Assembly (NCBI RefSeq): GCF_963678975.1
Contig: NC_089274.1
Span: 19,741,133-19,805,132 of the forward strand
Length of the DNA: 64,000 bases
Reading direction: 5' to 3'
DNA from: Dysidea avara
Lineage: Eukaryota; Porifera; Demospongiae; Dictyoceratida; Dysideidae
Under the pieces are notes generated by a model. That model had not been told where the DNA came from. It searched no databases and worked only from the letters and a program-made list of their open reading frames with translations. Both the position numbers and the translations under genes were made by a program. Below are positions 11,060-23,308 of the stretch, piece by piece (the first letter of the stretch is position 1; each line of letters opens with the position of its first letter).

Positions 11060-11430
11060 CATAGTATACCATGAAGCAGTAAACAAAAATGCTCGACTGG
11101 ACTTCATGAACAACAGGAGGCTGACTGAAAGAATCCAAGCTTAGAAGAAGTATACGTATACGAATCAAGAACTGTTCGAAATGCAATCAAAGTAGCCACT
11201 ATGAACAATAAGGACGATTTGTTATAAAAGGAAGCCATCACGCGCTACCACCAAATCGACACCTTTCACTGTCAGCCAAGATGAATGGAACACAAAGGAG
11301 GACACTGGGGTAAGTCCATGAAGAATGCATTGCATGTACTGCGGTATGCCAAAAGGCACATGTCTGGCTGAAGTGACATTGAACAGTGACAAAAGCAAGC
11401 TTGTAGCCTTAGCTGTTATCAATGGAATTT
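11060..11430. other. Coding-like text on both strands, unresolved
   Basis: Plus strand: a stretch reading YHEAVNKNARLDFMNNRR and another ending QDEWNTKEDTG at a perfect donor (GG|GTAAGT, about 11,310). Minus strand: an open frame 11,222-11,422 containing VPFGIPQYMQC and FVFHSSWLTVKG, preceded by an acceptor gataacag. Both are kept in unit 2. I cannot tell which, if either, is real. A transposase relic or an exon of a nested gene are both possible. Confidence 0.3.
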
Positions 11431-11952
11431 TTTAACAGAATTTTCTACTGGCTGACTGACTGACTGATGCCTTCAGACAAGCGTAACTCAAAGCATTTTG
11501 GGTCGATCTGAAGGCTTGTTTGGGCTTAGTGTTACCTAACCAATACTGCTTCATCGTCATCAAGGAAAAGTGAGGCTGTTTTTTGGGAAATGTTTTTTTC
11601 ATGTGCCATGCCCACACCTTTGTGGTCTCTATTATACAGTACTATCTGTATGAATAGCACTGTAGTAAGCTGTGATCAGATGGCTGAAGTCAACCTAGAA
11701 GCTTCAGATTGTGAACAAAGTGGCATATTCACACTGAAAAAATCCATTTTCATTGCAACACTAACATATAGTTTACACGTTGCTGTGTAATGGGTTGAAC
11801 ATATGTAGCTGACAACGAAGCGTAATAGATACTTCCACTTTTTCAGACGATAATTGATAGCTGGGGCACGCGGCACCATTTCTTTCTTTTGATGTAGTAT
11901 GTGTGGGCTCACCAGTCATAATAATTCTATTTTACAAAAAAAGTTAACAAAC

Positions 11953-12209
11953 AAGTACACAAGAATTTTTGGAATTTTCACAACTAGAGTCACAGCACAT
12001 CGATAAAAAGTACTGAAATAAGCTGGAATAGTGCACCACAGTAAGAAGTGTTATACGTATCCTTACTGTGCATTTCCATTATGGTATCTTAGGATATAAC
12101 ACTTCTTACTGTTTTACTGTGATTTAATATCATGCACTACTCCAGCTTGTTGATCAATGTGTTATGGTCCCTACTCTAGTTGAAAATTCCAAATTTTTCT
12201 TGTGTGCTT
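11953..12209. mobile_element. Foldback MITE
   Basis: The left arm (acacaagaatttttggaa, then gctggaatagtgca, then agtaagaagtgttata) is repeated in reverse on the right (tataacacttcttact, tgcactactccagc, ttccaaatttttcttgtg). Arms are about 110 bp, with a loop of about 40. No coding frame. Unit 2 copy at 50,874-51,130. Confidence 0.75.
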
Positions 12210-12377
12210 GTGAATATTCAAATAGTGTATTGACAAATTGAATAATGTCATGCTGACCAAATAGTCATCATTTCAGCACTACTTTGTATGGCTAGTCTAC
12301 ATGTTAAGTATATCAGTTGGTGGGTTGGTTAATCACCACTAGAGCACCACTCTATAGAAGTGGTCCAGCAGTTTTAC

Positions 12378-12628
12378 CCTGTACACTGAATAACTTTTAT
12401 CATTTTACAGTAGTTCATAACTAGACTGTCATCATAAACAGCAACTACACAGGCATGTGCAACTGTACATTTCACATGATAGTGTCGTGTCACAGATTCC
12501 TCACATCGGGGACACTTCATTGAGCTCATTGACTTAAGTGAGGCATCTCCTCTAATAGTAAATATGACATTAACCAAGTATGCATAACTTGAATTGTCAG
12601 CAGACTTTGTGTTTCTAGTGCTTATTTG
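12378..12628 (-). CDS. Candidate internal exon, CxxC protein, nested antisense in LCMT intron
   Basis: On the minus strand an acceptor ttttatag is followed by an 83-codon open frame ending at a donor GG|GTAAAA. It reads through YAYLVNVIFTIRGD, then MKCPRCEES, HVKC and VAHAC, giving Cys-x2-Cys and later Cys-x5-Cys, a spacing like a zinc ribbon. Unit 2 (51,299-51,549) keeps it with almost no change. I do not recognise the family. A zinc-ribbon or OB-fold DNA-binding protein is only a thought. A possible next exon (VNMPLCSQSEASRLTSAI then stop) follows acceptor ttttttcag near 11,729 and joins in phase. Confidence 0.45.
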
Positions 12629-13552
12629 CTATAAAAATCTTATCAGTTCCAATGCTGTGGGCCAGGTATGTGATGTACAGATCTCTATTTGGTACAAGTT
12701 ATATTGTAAAAACATCTTCGACTAATTGTTAAAATATTTAGTGGTTTAGATCATGACAGGAAGTGTCATGTGTTGAAAGTGTCATCCATCTTGTGGTTAT
12801 ATAATATTAACAGGACCCGTGGGATTGGCCTTACAATAACCATTAGTGACTGTAGTTTGTATAGTCAGTAACCAGGAGCTTATGAACACTTCCCAAGTCT
12901 CAGTAGATTTGTTCTTTGAGTGTTGTGATTCTGGGAAGTGATGGACTAATGTCTACCAGCAAAGAAAGCTAATGAAATTTCTGTTCTTTCTCCTGTATTA
13001 CGTAGATATGTATGAAATGCCAATGGTGCTATGTATAAGATGGTGTAAACTAAAGCACAAGTTGGTATGTACAAGTTTCCGTCATATACTTATTTGCACT
13101 TACATGCTAATTAGATTGATATTATAGGTTTTAAAAATAATATTTTGTTTTCAATGAAATTATGTGCATAAAGCTTTCCAATTTGTTATCATTGTCAGTG
13201 TTTTCAGTTGTGCAGGAGTACTATTCCTGTTGTGTCCCATAGCTAGATCAGCATACATCATGGGTCTCTCAAGGCATGTAATGAGACATGACTAGTAGAG
13301 TGTAGAGACCATCACCTTATTGAGCTAGCCAGACCCTTGTGGAGCAAGGTTCTGGTCTGTATCAATACTAGCCACTTGTGTGAACTGCAAGAATAGATGC
13401 AGTACCAATCAGATTGCAGCATTTTCAGAATTAATAAGATTTCTCCACAGCTTCTTACCATTCTTGGCAACAGCTTCTAGTTTTAATCATATTCATGAGT
13501 GAGGTCATGACCTGTAGTAGTCACAAATCTATTATATTCATACAAGCACAAG

Positions 13553-13865
13553 CAGGGGCGGTGGAGCAGGCCAAAGAGTGAGGGGGCCAGGCAGCTACAA
13601 GTTGAAGACCAAAAAAAAAAAAAAAAGAAGGTCACAGCCTGCTGACAATAGCTGCTCTCCACAATTATATCTCCTTATTTATAACTACACATACGTAGCT
13701 AAGTAACTTGCTACACTGCTTCTCTGAATACTATGACTGCTTTATTAGAGTATCCAGATCCTGACTGTTCTATTAGAGTATCTCGATTTTTTGCAAACAG
13801 ACTGTTCCCATAAAAGTGGGGGGGGGGGCATGGCCCCCCTGGCCCCCCCGTCTCCACCGCCTATG
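13553..13865. mobile_element. hAT-like MITE (family 1) with perfect 8 bp TSD
   Basis: Ends CAGGGGCGGTGGAG and CTCCACCGCCTATG are flanked by AGCACAAG on both sides (13545-13552, 13866-13873). An 8 bp duplication is the hAT hallmark. It contains a poly-A run and a G/C tract and has no ORF. Unit 2 copy: 52,476-52,783 with the same duplication. Confidence 0.85.
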
Positions 13866-13873
13866 AGCACAAG

Positions 13874-16026
13874 GGCTGTGCACAGCTACACATTCCAGCT
13901 GCACAAGTGCTAGTATGATACAGACTAGACCCTCAATCTGCAAGGATCTGGCTATGCCAGACTATTACTGAGCTATGAGAGTTATAAGCATGCAAGATTG
14001 ACTGTAGATGTAATTGTCTAATCATTTCTATGAAGTATATTATTGATGTCATTAGGCAGTTCCAATACCTCCCGATAACTGATAATCTGTAATGATAATG
14101 GATGACTAATTGGTGTCTACATAAGTACTTATTTTATCTTCTCAAACCAGGAGTGTGTACTGTGCCTGTGTAAAGGAGTGTGTACTGTGCCTGTTTCCAG
14201 TCCACATGTGTATACACTGTCTACCCCAATGTGAGCAGCTACTTGTACTTCAGCTGCTAGTTATTTATTCAGGAGGCTAATGTTATGATCTGTAGGCTGT
14301 GTGCCCACTCAGTGAGTCATAAAGTAGACTGTTGGCATTTCCACTTATGATTAGACATACCGTATAGTGGGTTATTTTCGAGTGTAAAAATTTTTGTGGA
14401 TCAACGTGCCAAATTTTGGTCCTGCCACTTTTGTTGTTGTAGTTACTGTATTTATGCTCTATTTTGTTTCAATGTATGGTAGTGTGTAGAATATATTCTC
14501 AATACTGTTATCATTCCATATGTTTGTCGCAATCAAATTATATATAGGTAGGATCAGAGTATGTACATTAGTTATGGTGAGTGCATACCATATACCTTAC
14601 ACTTTGTTAACACTACACTAATGTACTTCATGAAATCTCTTATTCACCACTCCTCCCTTTATTTATTCCTATTTCTTTGTGTCCATGATTTTTTTTACTT
14701 ATTGCTATATGACATGATTTATTTTAAAGAGCCAAAGAGCATCATAGGATAATAATAGTACAAAGGAAATAACACATCATCACTGGTTGTGCCACAGGAA
14801 GGAACTTGGGTCACCACACAACAGGAAGTTAAGAAATATTATTTTTACTCATGACCTACTGTATCATAGTATAATAAGATCACATCCACTGGACTTTAAC
14901 ATGGAACACTGTACGTATGACCCCCAAATATAGAGGTTGTCATACAGCTAGTGTTGTGTACTGGAAAACTATATGTATTGCTTTAGTGTGTGACCACAAC
15001 CGCTAAGCGCAAAATTTTGTCGCATCTTTACTTTTTCAAACACCCAACAAGTGTCAAACCACTCATTGCATGTGAGGAAAGGATGATTGTAGTTCTGACT
15101 TATGTAAGTGTGGAGATTACTGTATTGCCTCGAATTACAGTTGGTCCTGTATAAATTCCTGTTCCCGCTTAGTCTCCAGGTTTATAGAACATTATAACAG
15201 AAATAAATGCTGGGTCTCCAATGAATGTCTAGTGCTGTCATATTCAGTTCAATGTAATAAACGATCAATTTTATGAGTTGCTATTGAATATGTGAGGTAT
15301 GAATCATGAATGTTGGTCACATATATAAACGCTGGTCTCTTGTAGTCACTGCTCTTGTTAGTAGCTGAGATAAAGAGATGCTTGAATGAAATAAATGCCA
15401 TAATTCAAGACAATATGGTAAATGGATACAATTTAACCCACTAACTGTCATAGCTCCTTGGCACAATGAAATACCACATGTTAATTTATATGTGTGAAGA
15501 CTTGAGTTTTGCTGAAACTTGAGTCTTAAAAGAAGATATCACCACAGGGAAATATTGTAGAATAGTTATAGACTGTTTAAACCTGTGTACATTGTAGTAC
15601 TTCTATTTGTATTTATTCTTGTCATCAACCATACAATTGCAGCATTATCGTACTGTAGAGCATGCCATATAAATTTAAAAAATTCCAGAAGACATGTGAG
15701 ACTGTCCTCTTCTGTGCACTAAGCTATATGCCTGTGGCTAAACATTACATAAAAGGTGCATGGTGCATAGTTAAATGTACCTTTTATGTAATGACATCAC
15801 TTTGTAATAATACACTATGCTCATGCCCTCTCCATGATGCTGATCACGTTCACAACACATTCATCATACTGTTAGCACATTTCCTGCCAAATATACTTCA
15901 TCCAATAGGCATTATCCCAAATGACTTTACAAATTGCGAATGGAACCTCTATTTGTGGGACTTTAACATATCCGAACTTGAGTTCTAATGGGACTTAATA
16001 AGAATTTAGGAAAAATACATTGGATA
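13874..16026. other. Intronic stretch with minor repeats only
   Basis: Contains a 20-base direct repeat ggagtgtgtactgtgcctgt at 14150-14169 and 14175-14194, a possible MITE end near 14,361 (ccgtatagtgggttattttc), and an imperfect palindrome near 15,745-15,795 (cataaaaggtgc / gtaccttttatg). No exon is supported. It lies inside the third LCMT intron. Confidence 0.4.
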
Positions 16027-16221
16027 CTGTAAACGACGAAAGTTTGGAGTAACTAAAGTTTGGCGAATCGAGGAAATTCACCAAACTTTATTCGCCAATA
16101 AGCTATTCAGTATATAGTTCCATATTAGCTACATGGTAAATTTGCCAAACTTTTGTCCACCAACCTGCTTCACATGCTGATTCGCTAGACTTAAGTCTCA
16201 CCAAACTTTCATCATTTACGG
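16027..16221. mobile_element. TA-flanked foldback MITE
   Basis: Ends CTGTAAACGACGAAAG and CTTTCATCATTTACGG are near-perfect inverted repeats, with TA on both sides as in mariner-type insertions. Unit 2 copy: 54,929-55,133, ten bases longer near the left end. Confidence 0.75.
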
Positions 16222-16474
16222 TATCAAAAAATCAGTAAATTTATCTGCAAAGACCTAACACCATCGTTCAGATTACTGTGAAATGAAATCAAAGTTGTTA
16301 ACAAATGTTAATGGGTGTTAATGAGGTTCAATGTAATAGCAGTAGCATGGCCACACACAAGACCATTTTTCACCTAATGTGTTTATATGATTATGTAAGG
16401 TAGAACTACAGACTGTATCTTATATAAAAATGTATCCATTGCAACTTCACTTGGCATCAACCTTGTTAATAAGA

Positions 16475-16579
16475 TCACCTCATTATTGTGACAATGTAGC
16501 TGAAGGCTCCAAACGTAGCTAAGGTGTATTTCATGGCCTCATCAATGTTAAAAGTGACCCAATTATTGTGTGCAGTCCT
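16475..16579 (-). CDS. Candidate terminal exon, unrecognised, antisense in LCMT intron
   Basis: Acceptor acaattag is followed by 34 codons containing WVTFNIDEAMKYTLATFGAF and ending YIVTIMR then TGA. It is identical in unit 2 (about 55,400-55,510), and a decayed inverted copy sits at 29,783-29,922. The residue mix is protein-like, with a possible membrane or helical end. No family recognised. Short length keeps confidence low. Confidence 0.35.
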   Translation of the reverse strand, partial: RTAHNNWVTFNIDEAMKYTLATFGAFSYIVTIMR

Positions 16580-17039
16580 CTAATTGTTGGGAACTAGTTA
16601 ATGTGTGTAACATGTTGGTACTATGTGACAACAAGAGCAAATGAAGTGTATAGGTTAATATTGTTGTTATTATTATTATTTGGCTAACTCCATAGCACAC
16701 GCCTCATGCATGTTGCCTGTATCATGAGTGTTTGAGTAACATAATATTCTAGTATGCCACATGGTGAATATTTACTTGATACTTACAACCTGTCTCTCTC
16801 ATGATTTTTATGTTTTGCAACAATTTGTTTGTGAACTAACTGTGTTGACAATTTTACTAGAACACTTCATTGGGTGAAAAGTAATTAAAGTAGATATTTT
16901 AGGCCATGCCATCTAATGTGCTTAGATTGTAGCCATCTTGGTACTCCAAATACCTCAATGGTGTGACCCAGATTGGATCACATGTGAAAATGAATATTAG
17001 TTTGACGATGTGAATTAGCGTGTCATAAGTCTAGTCCCA

Positions 17040-17425
17040 GTTTTTTTCATGAGCCACACCCACTTGTCAGGATTGTATGTTACTTTCCATAGACATATGT
17101 GGAGCTCAACATGGAGCCATGCCCATTTATCAGTAGATGTGTTGCAGTCTGTAGGTATGTATGAATTCATGTCCATTGCTGTCTGCCAACTTACATGGAG
17201 CTATACCCACTGATCAATTGTAGTCATAGTCTTACCTTGCAGCAGGCAGACCAGCTTCTTTCATGACCCATGCCCATTTATCAGGAATGTGTGATACTGT
17301 ATGTGAAGCCATGCTAATTTATCAGTGAGGTGCACTGAATTTTGAAGGCACACATGAAACTACACTTACTTGTAGGAAATGTGTTTTGCTGTCTGTAGAC
17401 GTACATGGAACCACGCACACAAACT
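17040..17425 (+). repeat. Degenerate minisatellite
   Basis: About six diverged units of roughly 50-70 bases share a core catggagccatgcccattt followed by atcag and tgtgt with a ctgtctgtagg-type tail. Unit 2 copy: 55,979-56,360. No function visible. Confidence 0.55.
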
Positions 17426-17723
17426 GATCGTGTTTCGTTATCATGTATATAGCTACCCGTTTATGTCCAAAATGTAACTATTGGCACACACCTATGTGTT
17501 AATCACATCAAGGTTTGACCTGGATTGCTGCGTCAACCAGGTAAGCAGTAGTGATCCATACTGTTTGGCTTACAAGTTGAAATGATCCGGCATTGGATGT
17601 GCTTACAGACTCTTTGATAGATGTGAAAGCTGAGCAAACAGTTAGCTAAATAGTACTGTTGAGTACTAGTAATGGACTACTGGTACTGTTTAGTATAGTG
17701 ATGTTATTGATTATGGTAGTGGT

Positions 17724-17769
17724 GTGGACTGTGTTTGATCAGTGAAGTGGACTGTGTTTGATCAGTGAA
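17724..17769 (+). repeat. 23-bp tandem pair present only in unit 1
   Basis: gtggactgtgtttgatcagt plus gaa occurs twice in tandem here and once in unit 2 (near 56,665). It is a length difference between the units. Confidence 0.8.
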
Positions 17770-18807
17770 GTGTCAGATGTTGAGCTTGTAGTGAGGTTAG
17801 TAGTGTAGAGTGCCTTAATACTCTTCTGAGAAACTGAGCCGGGAATGTTGTAACAACATCTTCTCTACTTTTGTTTTTTGTGGCCAGTATTATATAGTAT
17901 TGTATTACAAGGTATCTCCTAGATTTAATGCAGCCAAAAGTATAGTAAGTAGACTGACAACTCTAAGGTTTTTTAATGGAGGAAATCATTGCTTACTTGT
18001 AAGGTTGTGTATGTGCCAACATCTATAATCTCAGTTTGTAGGACTTGTGATTGGGTCACTGGTGATGTGTATTCAATTAATAGGTGTGCATTAAGTAGCA
18101 GTAGATCAGGTATCATCAGTTGTCTATATCAACATTATCTCACCGTAGACTCCATAGTGACTAAGTGTTTTTCTCAAAATAACATTCCAATGGTAAACTC
18201 AATCAGTGATCAATGACCTTAAACTATCAGAATACTGGCTGATCAACACTCCTGTAAGTGATGGCATTTTGATAGCGACCCTCAGGTACAGTATGTGCTC
18301 CACTGCTTCATAGTATATATTGGTAATGTCTGCCATCATGGGCTGGTTGTTTAGCTAACTGACTGAACAGTAGTCTGTTGCAGTGTGGAAGTATATTATA
18401 ATTCCAGTTTAACATTCAAGCATCAGTAGTCACACATGTTAGAAGTCAATGTTGTATATAACAGCATACATGAGATAGCTATGAGTTATACACTATGTAT
18501 TAAAGTATATGTTGTACATATGTTACGATATGCAACACAAGGAGCTTGACCTGCCCGATACTCTGCAGATACTAGCTAGTACTGTATATAAGAGATGCCA
18601 GTTATAAATTATGTAGCACCTGTGTTGGTAATGTGTTTAGTGAAATGTGATCACTATCTCATCAATATTATAATACAGTACTCTAGTACATATTACCATG
18701 CAGTACCATGAATTATGTACTGTGAAATATTAGTTGCAGTGTTGATATATATTGTACCGAATGTAACCCACCAACTGTAACACATGTAGTTGGTCATGTG
18801 TAATCAT

Positions 18808-19087
18808 CTAATGTTGAACCACATGTTGAACTAATTCAACATTGATACCTCCTAATATCCTAAAGGATGGATTATATATCCATACTTGTGCATCACAAGT
18901 CTTCTTAATATAACACACTGCTTTCCTAGCTGTTAAAAACCCTAACACTTGGAACAGTGCTTGTTTGCATGATCGAGTTATGATGCATGACAAACCTCTG
19001 TTGATAGAAGGCTGATAGATGTATCCAAACTTCTACTGGAAGAGGATACATCACCAAATACCAAGTCCAAGTCTCTTTGCATAACTA
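18808..19087 (-). CDS. Candidate antisense exons upstream of LCMT exon 4, unrecognised
   Basis: Two open frames: one after acceptor atcctacag (YIVMQRDLDLVFGDVSSSSR ... LLSTE, donor GAG|GTTTGT) and an overlapping one (18,808-18,993) with ARKAVCYIKKTCDAQVWIY and LGGINVELVQH. Both are kept in unit 2. They could be exons of a gene nested on the minus strand of LCMT intron 3. No family recognised. Confidence 0.3.
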
Positions 19088-19376
19088 TGTACTGTAGGAT
19101 TTACTACTGAAGTGTTTGATATATACACAGGTGACCAATAGGGATTGATTATACCATGGGTATATAGGTGTGATAACTGACGAATGATGCTGTATGTGTT
19201 ATAAATCTTCATGGATTTGATAGTATCACAATAATCATTACTGACTAATTGCATCATTATTGGTCTTACCCATCTGTAATATTCTCATGCATGTGTGTAA
19301 TATTTTGTTGTGTACAGAATACACAAAGAATTTGTGTGTTAATATTTTTCTTCATGTTCATGTGTATTGTTCACAG

Positions 19377-19497
19377 GTCACCAACAGTGTTTATCACAAA
19401 GTGTGTACTGGTGTATATTGAACCAAAATTATCATCACAACTGATTGAGTGGGCAGGGAAACATTTCTTAACATCAATGGTCTTAAACTATGAGCCT
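19377..19497 (+). pseudogene. LCMT1-like exon 4
   Basis: Acceptor gttcacag, donor CCT|GTAAGT. It encodes SPTVFITKCVLVYIEP then QLIEWAGKHF and NYEP, matching PTLLIAECVLVYMTP, LLKWAANSF and NYEQ of human LCMT1. The family Glu before Cys is Lys here. The 40 codons stay in frame with exon 3. Unit 2 (58,325-58,446) has one extra A after CACCAA, which shifts its frame. Confidence 0.85.
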
Positions 19498-20400
19498 GTA
19501 AGTCATGTTGTGATCGCATGCTACTCTTGGTCTTGCAAGAACCTCGTAGTTGTAGATAATATTGTTAAGTAGGAATTCGCAATGGTGACATCACCGCAGA
19601 CAATCCTCATTGCAGGTATGACCTGTCTTGATTACAAGTCCAGTAGTTGATTTCAGCCTAAATTCACCAAATGTAGCCATCTTACAAATCTTCAATTATT
19701 GTGGACTTAGTTAGTGTCAAAAACAAATCTCATACATTGTCATGATCTTTAGTAACAGCGCCACAAAAATTATTGGTGCCACATCTGAGCAACCATATAG
19801 TGATGAAGTTCAAGACAAACTGGCTGTGATTTGATAAAATTCACCCAATGTAATAGTGAATAGGAACTGTCAAGGTAAATTCATGAAGAAACAATAGAGA
19901 TACGGCCACTCAAAGTCTGGACCTGTAACATCGATTCCCTATACATAAAACTATTAGGAATGACATCATCATTGCAAATCCCTCCTATGTCATAATAACA
20001 GTACAAGTTTGACATTTGTAGCCTTCAATCATCATTTTTGTGTGTAACAGAATTTTTGATAGGACACTATTAAGCAGGTGACAGATGAAATAGACCGGGT
20101 GTAGTTGTGAATAAATGTACATACATGAGCTTAGGACAGATCATTTTAGATACTGTATAACAAATGTTCAAGGCGAAAGTGTGATCTGTGATTAAACTGC
20201 AGAAATTTGCTTTAATCTATTTGGGCAAAATCGTCCTTTGAAAGCTTGTACGTTCCTCACCAGATGGCTGGCATGTACTTTTCTCTATGTTTCGTGATAC
20301 AGAAGGCCTTGGTAAGCCATAATTTGGCTTGGTGATACTAAGGCTTGTTTTTTTTGTTAGTGTACTACCATTTGCCTATTCATTCTACCACCCCTATATA

Positions 20401-21045
20401 TGTGACTGAATTTGACAAAACCTGGCTTCGACGCACAAAGCTTCGTTAGGAGATATGGCGATTTTAAGTAATCATTGTGTAATAACTTCCCAGTGCCTAC
20501 AGCTGTGCAAACACAATTTGCACCAAGTATGCATCTATTTACTAGCTATCACTGAGTGCATGGGTGTATACATTTCTGATACCCAAAATTAGCCCTGTTT
20601 TGGGCAGCTTTTCTCGAGCGGGTAATAATACCACAGGTGGTAGTAATAGGGTGGGAGGGTGGGGGGTGTTGGGTGGGCTTAATATAGGGGTATAAAATGA
20701 AGCAAAAAGACGATTGGAATCCAGAGGCCAAGTTTGGGCTCTTCATGGCCCTCCATGGCCCTCAAATCACTCCAAATTGACTGAGAACACTATTGGCGAG
20801 CTCTCTGTGAAGTCCCAGCTCACTACACACCATTATCACAAAGCCATGGCCATTCAATGGCACCAATCTCCCACTCGTGGCTTTGACAGGGTCGGAAGAA
20901 AGCTGTCACAGAAACCAGACTTGCCAGTCCTGAAGGAAGTACAGTGTGGAATATGATAGCGTATTAGGCCAGCAATCCATTTCTGGTAAAAACGTAAGTT
21001 TGATTTTGTGTGTGTGGAAGCCTTGTTATGTGAAATCCGGTCACA
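20401..21045. mobile_element. TA-flanked MITE (family 2), copy 1
   Basis: Terminal repeats TGTGACTGAATTTGAC and, inverted, TGTGACCGGATTTCAC, with TA on each side. At 645 bp with no transposase frame it is a non-autonomous element of mariner-like insertion type. Copies at 40,010-40,638 (independent insertion) and 59,350-59,994 (unit 2). Confidence 0.8.
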
Positions 21046-21821
21046 TATGTGCTTGAGCATGTCTGATTGTGTGATTCTTTCAACCTTATGAAAAGAACTA
21101 TCTACTTCTCATTAACAATTTGTCATGGTTTATAACATATCTTAATCTTATTCTATGAAACTATCACGTTTGCTCTAGTGTTTCTCATTCTAACACACAA
21201 TAACAGTGTTCAGGTGACATTGTTTAGTTCAGTTACTATGACAACATTATGTCACTGATAGTGTGTCCAGGTGTGGTTGTATTTTGATGTGCCCATATTC
21301 TAAAGCCATACCAATTAACAGTTTACTAAACCTTATGTACTTATAAACCATATCCGCACTTTTACATTTATAGGTTGTGTTTATTTGTTCTATAAGATAT
21401 TTTATATATGTAACAAGGAGTAGCACAACTTGAACCCTAACCTGTGCACTAAGCAAAGGATAGCGTTGTTGCTTAGGGTGTTACTTAATGAATTATACTG
21501 ATCTAGATATCTTGTGGAAAATAGAACCTTATAGAAGCATCAGTAAATTGCTTGTAGTAACTTATGCAATGTCAGCAATATTCTTTGTTTGCCGTACCAA
21601 CCATGTAATGAAACTTACTGATGTGTGAGTACCACTAAGAGGACCAATAACACATATGAACACCTTATACTCCTATAAACATCAGCGTCCATACCATTGC
21701 AGTGTCACACTGTCCTCACTATCTCAGTGACTTTGTCACATGGATAATGTTGGCTGCCAGGGGGTGGATTTCTCCAATATAGTGCCCATCTCCTGTTAAT
21801 CTCCTGTTATCTGTTTTACAG

Positions 21822-21970
21822 TTCAATGCTAATGACACTTTTGGTCAAGTGGTGAAGAAGAATATCAAAGTAAACATATAACATGTCACCGTTTCTGTTT
21901 GCCATGTACCTGTTAGGCTAGAGGATGTTCACTGTTGGGGATTGGTGCTTGTCCAGATCTGGAGTCACAG
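21822..21970 (+). pseudogene. LCMT1-like exons 5 and 6
   Basis: Exon 21822-21869 encodes FNANDTFGQVVKKNIK (family: MGDRFGQIMIENL) between ttttacag and AAA|GTAAAC. Exon 21917-21970 encodes ARGCSLLGIGACPDLESQ (family: RQCDLAGVETCKSLESQ) between ctgttag and CAG|GTATGA. Both are whole codons in phase. Unit 2 copies 60,771-60,818 and 60,866-60,919, the latter with Glu to Lys. Confidence 0.85.
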
Positions 21971-23086
21971 GTATGATGGTAGTGATCACACTACACTGAC
22001 TCCTACTAATCATCCCATCATCATCCACATTTGATCATACGTGTGGGCCATAGTGTGTGTGAGCACCACTGGAATTTGTTGATTTATGTTGTATTTCAAG
22101 AATTCCACTCCAGTTGTGTAAATACCATATATCCCATAGCTAACTTTAAATATCAATCTTCCTTTTTAGTGGACCCATTTAATATGCACACAACAGTAGA
22201 CCAGTATCACCATGTTTGTCACTGTGATTACTCCACACCTGATGTTCTAGAACTGGGGGATATTGTAATGTTTTGTTTATATGTAACAACGGGAGATCAT
22301 TAGAAACCTGTATAGTTAATGAGGTACTACCGGTTGTACCAGTGAGATAGTAGTGGCCCCAGGATGCATCGTCTTTCTCTCACCCACACATTGTAAAGAT
22401 AATCTGCTCTAATAATCCACAATGTGTGGTTGTGGAGTAGAATGAATGATTGATCAGGGGAGGACTTGGGCAACTTTTGAAAGCATTATTTTAAAGAAAT
22501 GCATTGCTTGTGCAGTTCTTAGTGATATATCAAGTATAGATGACTATTTAATAATTGCTGTGAATGTTCATGAGAGATTCGTGATCAACATTCAAGTCTT
22601 GTTTCTGCTTAGTTTGATTCACACCATTGTAAAGATTGAATTATGTAGAACTCAATTATTTCCTCATCCCTGGTGATCCCCTTTATCATTTCTACAATAA
22701 TATCAACTCAAGTCAATATTTTGTGCTGAACTTATGTCAAATATTCTTTGATAGCTATACATGTATGTGTCCTACCCCTGCTGATACTGACAACAATGAG
22801 GGGCTCCCAGTATGTTATGTCATACTCAATACATTGCTGTGTGGCCTGTAGTGAGGAACATGTACACTGATGATAAGTTGTACACTATTAGGAATTGTGT
22901 GTATGCCCACAAGGTAGTGAATGCCTTAGATTCCAAAGTGAACAGCCTAAATGTAAAGAGAACAGTATATTTGGTGTGTACAAGTAGACGTTAATGTGTG
23001 GTGTGGGCCATCTGACCTTGTATGGCCTCTGACATATTTACTGGTTTACTGCCATAATGGACAGCTCCACCATATGAGTGTATATA

Positions 23087-23308
23087 CAGTGGTCCCTCGA
23101 TTATCCGAACTCGTTGGGCCCTGAGTGTGTTCGGATAATCGAAAAGTTCGGATAATCAAAGCCCATTCATTTATATGCAGAGCCTTGCTCAATTACTCTA
23201 ATAGAACGCACACCATATATATAAAATACTCTAATAGAGCAGTCATCGCTACAGTTCGGATAACCGAAAATTCGGTTAATCAATGGCCGGATAATCGAGG
23301 GACCACTG
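23087..23308. mobile_element. pogo/Tigger-like MITE
   Basis: CAGTGGTCCCTCGATTATCC at the left end and its inverse at the right (ggataatcgagggaccactg), with TA duplications. These ends are typical of the pogo branch of Tc1/mariner. 222 bp, no transposase. Unit 2 copy: 62,036-62,257. Confidence 0.85.

Noticed and set aside
15662-15988. 108-codon ORF (134 codons in unit 2)
   Set aside because: The extended start exists only in unit 2, the region contains an imperfect palindrome, and the translation is rich in Cys, His and Tyr without any recognisable motif.
20549-21060. Several 65-80 codon ORFs on both strands
   Set aside because: They lie inside a TA-flanked MITE repeated three times in the window and have no transposase features.
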